A stretch of 8,207 nucleotides of DNA from Gemmatimonadota bacterium (GTDB lineage: Bacteria; Gemmatimonadota; Gemmatimonadetes; Gemmatimonadales; Gemmatimonadaceae): positions 1-8,207 of the forward strand of contig PLMM01000357.1 in the NCBI GenBank assembly GCA_003142495.1, read 5' to 3'. The position numbers and the translations under genes are program-made. This document shows positions 5,890 to 8,207 of this stretch, piece after piece. The notes beneath the pieces were generated by a model. It was not told the DNA's origin. It ran no database searches and was given only the letters and a program-made list of their open reading frames with translations. Numbering within the stretch: the first letter of the stretch is position 1; the number at the start of each line of letters is the position of its first letter.

Positions 5890-7939
5890 CGCGATCGACT
5901 TCGCTGCGGAGCTGAATCCGCAGCAGCACGCGGCCGCGACCTTCGGCAACGGGCCGCTGCTCGTCGTCGCCGGCGCCGGCACCGGGAAGACGCGCGCGCT
6001 CGTCTACCGCGTCGCGCATCTGCTCGGCCGCGGCGTGCCGCCGCACCGCATCCTGCTCCTCACCTTCACCCGCCGCGCCGCGCAGGAGATGCTCGGCCGC
6101 GTTGCACGGCTTGCGGGTGGCTCGAGCGCACGCGTGCACGGCGGCACCTTCCACGCGACCGCGCATCGGTTGCTGCGCGCGTACGGGCCCGCCGCGGGGC
6201 TCGCGAAGGACTTCACGATCCTCGATCAGAGCGACGCCGCGGACCTGATGGGGATGTCGCGCGCGGCACTCGGCTTCGGGCAGCGGAAGTCGCGCTTCCC
6301 GAAGAAGGAGACGCTGCACCACGTGTACTCGCGTCACGTGAACACGGAGATCCCCGTCGAGGACATACTCCGCGACGATCTCCCGCAATTCAGCGATCTC
6401 GCGGCCGACATCAAGCGCGTCTTCGCGGGCTACACCACGCGCAAGGAAGAGCGCAACCTCGTCGACTACGACGATCTGCTTCTCTTCTGGGTCGCGATGC
6501 TCGAAGGGTCGCCGGAGCTCGGCGCGCGCATCGCCGCGCTCTACGATCACGTGCTCGTCGACGAGTATCAGGACACGAACGCGCTGCAGGCGCGCATCCT
6601 CCGCGCGATGGCGGCGACGCACAGAAATATCACGGTAGTCGGCGACGACGCGCAGAGCATCTACGCCTTTCGCGGCGCCAACGTGCGCAACATGCTCGAC
6701 TTCCCGAAGCACTTCGAGGGCACGACGGTCGTCGCGCTCGAGCACAACTACCGCTCGACGCAGCCGATCCTCGACGTCACGAACACGGTGATCTCGCGCG
6801 CGCGGCAGCGCTTCACGAAGAATCTCTTCACGCAGCGCACTGGCGGCGAAGCGCCGGCGCTCGTCGCGGCGAAGGATGAGCACGAGCAGACGAGCTGGGT
6901 GGTCGATCGGATTCTCGAGCTGCACGAGCAGGGGACGCCGCTCCGCGAGATGGCGGTGCTCTTTCGCGCGGGCTACATGTCCGCGGATCTCGAGATCGAG
7001 CTTACCAATCGCAAGATCCCCTTCGAGAAGTGGGGCGGTCTCAAGTTCCTCGAGGCCGCGCACGTGAAGGACGTACTCGCCTTTCTCCGCATCCTCGAGA
7101 ATCCGCGCGACGAGGTGAGCTGGTTCCGCGTGCTGCTCCTCCTCCCTGGCGTCGGCGACGCGACCGCGCGCGCGGCGATCGACCTTCTCCAGGCGCGCCG
7201 CTGGGATCCGGCGGCGCTCGCGGAGCTCACACCGCCGCCGCGCGCGCGCGAGGCCTACGCCGCGCTCGTCCAGCTCTTCGCATCGCTCCGTCATAGTAAC
7301 CACGGAGGCGCCAACGGCGCCGACGATACAATAAACAGGGCGGTGCCCACCGAGATCGCGGCGCTCCGCCGCATGTACGACGCGATCCTGCGCGAGCGCT
7401 ACGATCGCGTCGAGCCGCGTCTCGCGGATCTGGATCAACTCGAGATCATCGCGGCGAAGTTTCCCTCGCGCGCCGCCTTTCTCTCCGAGCTCGCGCTCGA
7501 GCCGCCGTCCGCCACGCAGGACCTCGCGGGCGGGAGCAGCACCGACGACGATGCGCTCATCCTGAGCACCGCCCACAGCGCCAAGGGACGCGAGTGGGAC
7601 GCCGTCTTCGTCATCTGGGCGGTGGACGGCTGGTTCCCATCCTCGCGCGCGCTGCGCAGCGACGAGGAGATGGAAGAGGAGCGGCGACTCATGTACGTCG
7701 CGATGACGCGCGCGCGCCATCACCTCGCCGTGCTCTATCCCCTGAACAGCTATGGCGCGCGCTGGGGCAGCGAGTACACGATCGACCAGCTCTCGCGCTT
7801 CATCGACGTCGGCGTGCGCGACCGCATGCGCCGCATGGCCGCGTACCCCGCCCCCGCACCGATGCTCGCGCCCGAGCAGCCGCCCGGCACGCCGCTCGAT
7901 CTGCGCGCGCTACTTCGTGGGCGCTTCGGCGCTCCCTGA
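5882..7939 (+). CDS. UvrD/Rep/PcrA-type superfamily 1A ATP-dependent DNA helicase
   Basis: Predicted 3'-to-5' DNA translocase of 685 residues, slightly short for UvrD/PcrA (~720). All helicase motifs are intact: Q motif LNPQQHAAA (11-19); Walker A GAGTGKT (31-37); Ia TFTRRAAQEM (61-70); GTFHATAHRLLR (88-99); Walker B VLVDEYQDTN (224-233); III VVGDDAQSIYAFRGA (252-266); IV ALEHNYRST (285-293); V STAHSAKGREWDAVFV (562-577); VI RRLMYVAMTRARHHLAV (601-617). Domain 2B lies about 370-550 and contains an odd patch at residues 470-487 with codons unlike the rest of the gene. The C-terminal tail (from ~655) is Pro/Ala-rich and then basic. The start overlaps the DDAH stop by 8 bases without a Shine-Dalgarno sequence, suggesting coupled translation. 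The role is probably repair or replication restart; which of UvrD, PcrA or Rep it corresponds to cannot be settled from motifs alone. Confidence 0.93.
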   Translation: MPDAIDFAAELNPQQHAAATFGNGPLLVVAGAGTGKTRALVYRVAHLLGRGVPPHRILLLTFTRRAAQEMLGRVARLAGGSSARVHGGTFHATAHRLLRAYGPAAGLAKDFTILDQSDAADLMGMSRAALGFGQRKSRFPKKETLHHVYSRHVNTEIPVEDILRDDLPQFSDLAADIKRVFAGYTTRKEERNLVDYDDLLLFWVAMLEGSPELGARIAALYDHVLVDEYQDTNALQARILRAMAATHRNITVVGDDAQSIYAFRGANVRNMLDFPKHFEGTTVVALEHNYRSTQPILDVTNTVISRARQRFTKNLFTQRTGGEAPALVAAKDEHEQTSWVVDRILELHEQGTPLREMAVLFRAGYMSADLEIELTNRKIPFEKWGGLKFLEAAHVKDVLAFLRILENPRDEVSWFRVLLLLPGVGDATARAAIDLLQARRWDPAALAELTPPPRAREAYAALVQLFASLRHSNHGGANGADDTINRAVPTEIAALRRMYDAILRERYDRVEPRLADLDQLEIIAAKFPSRAAFLSELALEPPSATQDLAGGSSTDDDALILSTAHSAKGREWDAVFVIWAVDGWFPSSRALRSDEEMEEERRLMYVAMTRARHHLAVLYPLNSYGARWGSEYTIDQLSRFIDVGVRDRMRRMAAYPAPAPMLAPEQPPGTPLDLRALLRGRFGAP
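7304..7342 (+). repeat. Perfect GGCGCC hairpin and atypical-codon patch inside the helicase gene
   Basis: GGCGCC at 7307-7312 and 7316-7321 form a perfect inverted repeat with a 3-base loop (AAC). It is followed by a short A-rich run (7325-7338, including ACA, ATA and AGG codons that are rare in this window). The reading frame is preserved through it. Conserved helicase sequence resumes after it. Its nature (small repeat, hairpin insertion or simple drift in a loop) is not established. Confidence 0.5.
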
Positions 7940-8207
7940 GGCCACGTACGCGCGCACGGCGGCGTACGGATCCTTCGGGTGCGCCTTCGCGAGCTCGATG
8001 ATGCGCGCGATCGCGGCAGGCAGGCGCGATCCCTCTCGCTCGTAAATCGCGTCGAAGTCATCGAGCCCCGTGCGATACATGCGACGCGACATCAGCACCG
8101 CATTGTCGAGATGCAGCGCAATCGGCTTCTGCGCATCGTAGCCCGGCAGCTGCGGCTCGATCTCGCGAGCGAATTTGTCGCGCGCGCTGGTGAACACGAT
8201 CTCCCGC
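7910..8207 (-). CDS. C-terminal part of an unrecognised protein, possibly predicted aminopeptidase family (5' end beyond window)
   Basis: The frame is open from the right edge to a TAG at 7910-7912, giving about 98 residues. A GTG at 8197 is available but is probably internal, since the frame continues to the edge (REIVFTSARDKFAREI). Visible sequence: a basic/acidic helix, LPGYDAQK, then LHLDNAVLMSRRMYRTGLDD, FDAIYEREGSRLPAAIARII, and a final KDPYAAVRAYV before a small polar tail. The pattern (N-A-x-L, aromatic YR-x-x-L-x-x-F, a Gly/Arg-x-L helix, then DP-x-A) resembles the C-terminus of the Pfam 'predicted aminopeptidase' family (PF10023). The metal-binding HExxH of that family would lie upstream, outside the window, so the assignment is tentative. 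The gene converges on the helicase and shares 30 bases with its 3' end. Codon use matches the neighbours, supporting a real gene. Confidence 0.6.
   Translation of the reverse strand, partial: REIVFTSARDKFAREIEPQLPGYDAQKPIALHLDNAVLMSRRMYRTGLDDFDAIYEREGSRLPAAIARIIELAKAHPKDPYAAVRAYVASGSAEAPTK

Noticed and set aside
7237..7252. Alternating CG runs (also near 2551-2564) as possible Z-DNA
   Set aside because: They are explained by Ala-Arg codon strings (GCG CGC) common throughout the window, and nothing marks these runs as special.
7327..7332. TACAAT as a -10 promoter element inside the helicase gene
   Set aside because: No -35 element at the proper distance and no gene downstream that would need it; kept only as part of the atypical patch.
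5798..7723. A 641-residue open frame on the - strand opposite the helicase
   Set aside because: Same shadow effect. The composition is Arg/Glu/Ala-biased with no motif, and every helicase motif is intact on the + strand.

Overview
The window is one compact, high-GC bacterial chromosome segment. Codons strongly favour G/C in the third position (GCG, CGC, CTC, GAG), genes are packed or overlapping, and no gap exceeds 300 bases. The longest gap between genes is 80 bases. Gene content and codon style would suit a soil-type phylum such as Gemmatimonadota, but that placement is an impression from the proteins, not something the sequence proves. No tRNA, rRNA, insertion sequence, CRISPR array or prophage gene was seen.

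Positions 1-5035 (+ strand) hold a pyruvate dehydrogenase operon: the 3' part of E1 alpha (pdhA, cut by the window edge), complete E1 beta (pdhB), E2 dihydrolipoamide acetyltransferase (pdhC), E3 dihydrolipoamide dehydrogenase (lpdA), and lipB octanoyltransferase. LipB makes the octanoyl precursor of the lipoyl cofactor that E2 carries on Lys43. The operon therefore encodes the enzyme complex that converts pyruvate to acetyl-CoA, CO2 and NADH, plus one of the enzymes that charges it. LipA, which inserts sulfur, is not in the window.

After an 80-base gap with a weak candidate promoter (5036-5115) comes a second + strand unit. It holds a dimethylarginine dimethylaminohydrolase (DDAH)-family enzyme (5116-5889) that overlaps by 8 bases a UvrD/Rep/PcrA-type superfamily 1A DNA helicase (5882-7939). 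A convergent - strand gene enters from the right edge and ends inside the last 30 bases of the helicase gene. Only its C-terminal ~98 residues are visible, and it is tentatively a predicted-aminopeptidase-family protein.

Most of this is recognisable housekeeping metabolism and DNA repair. I do not see a convincing undescribed system. The points most worth a second look are a short patch of atypical codon use with a perfect hairpin inside the helicase gene, the DDAH-helicase gene pair with its possible promoter/operator, and two overlap junctions sharing the same 8-base geometry.
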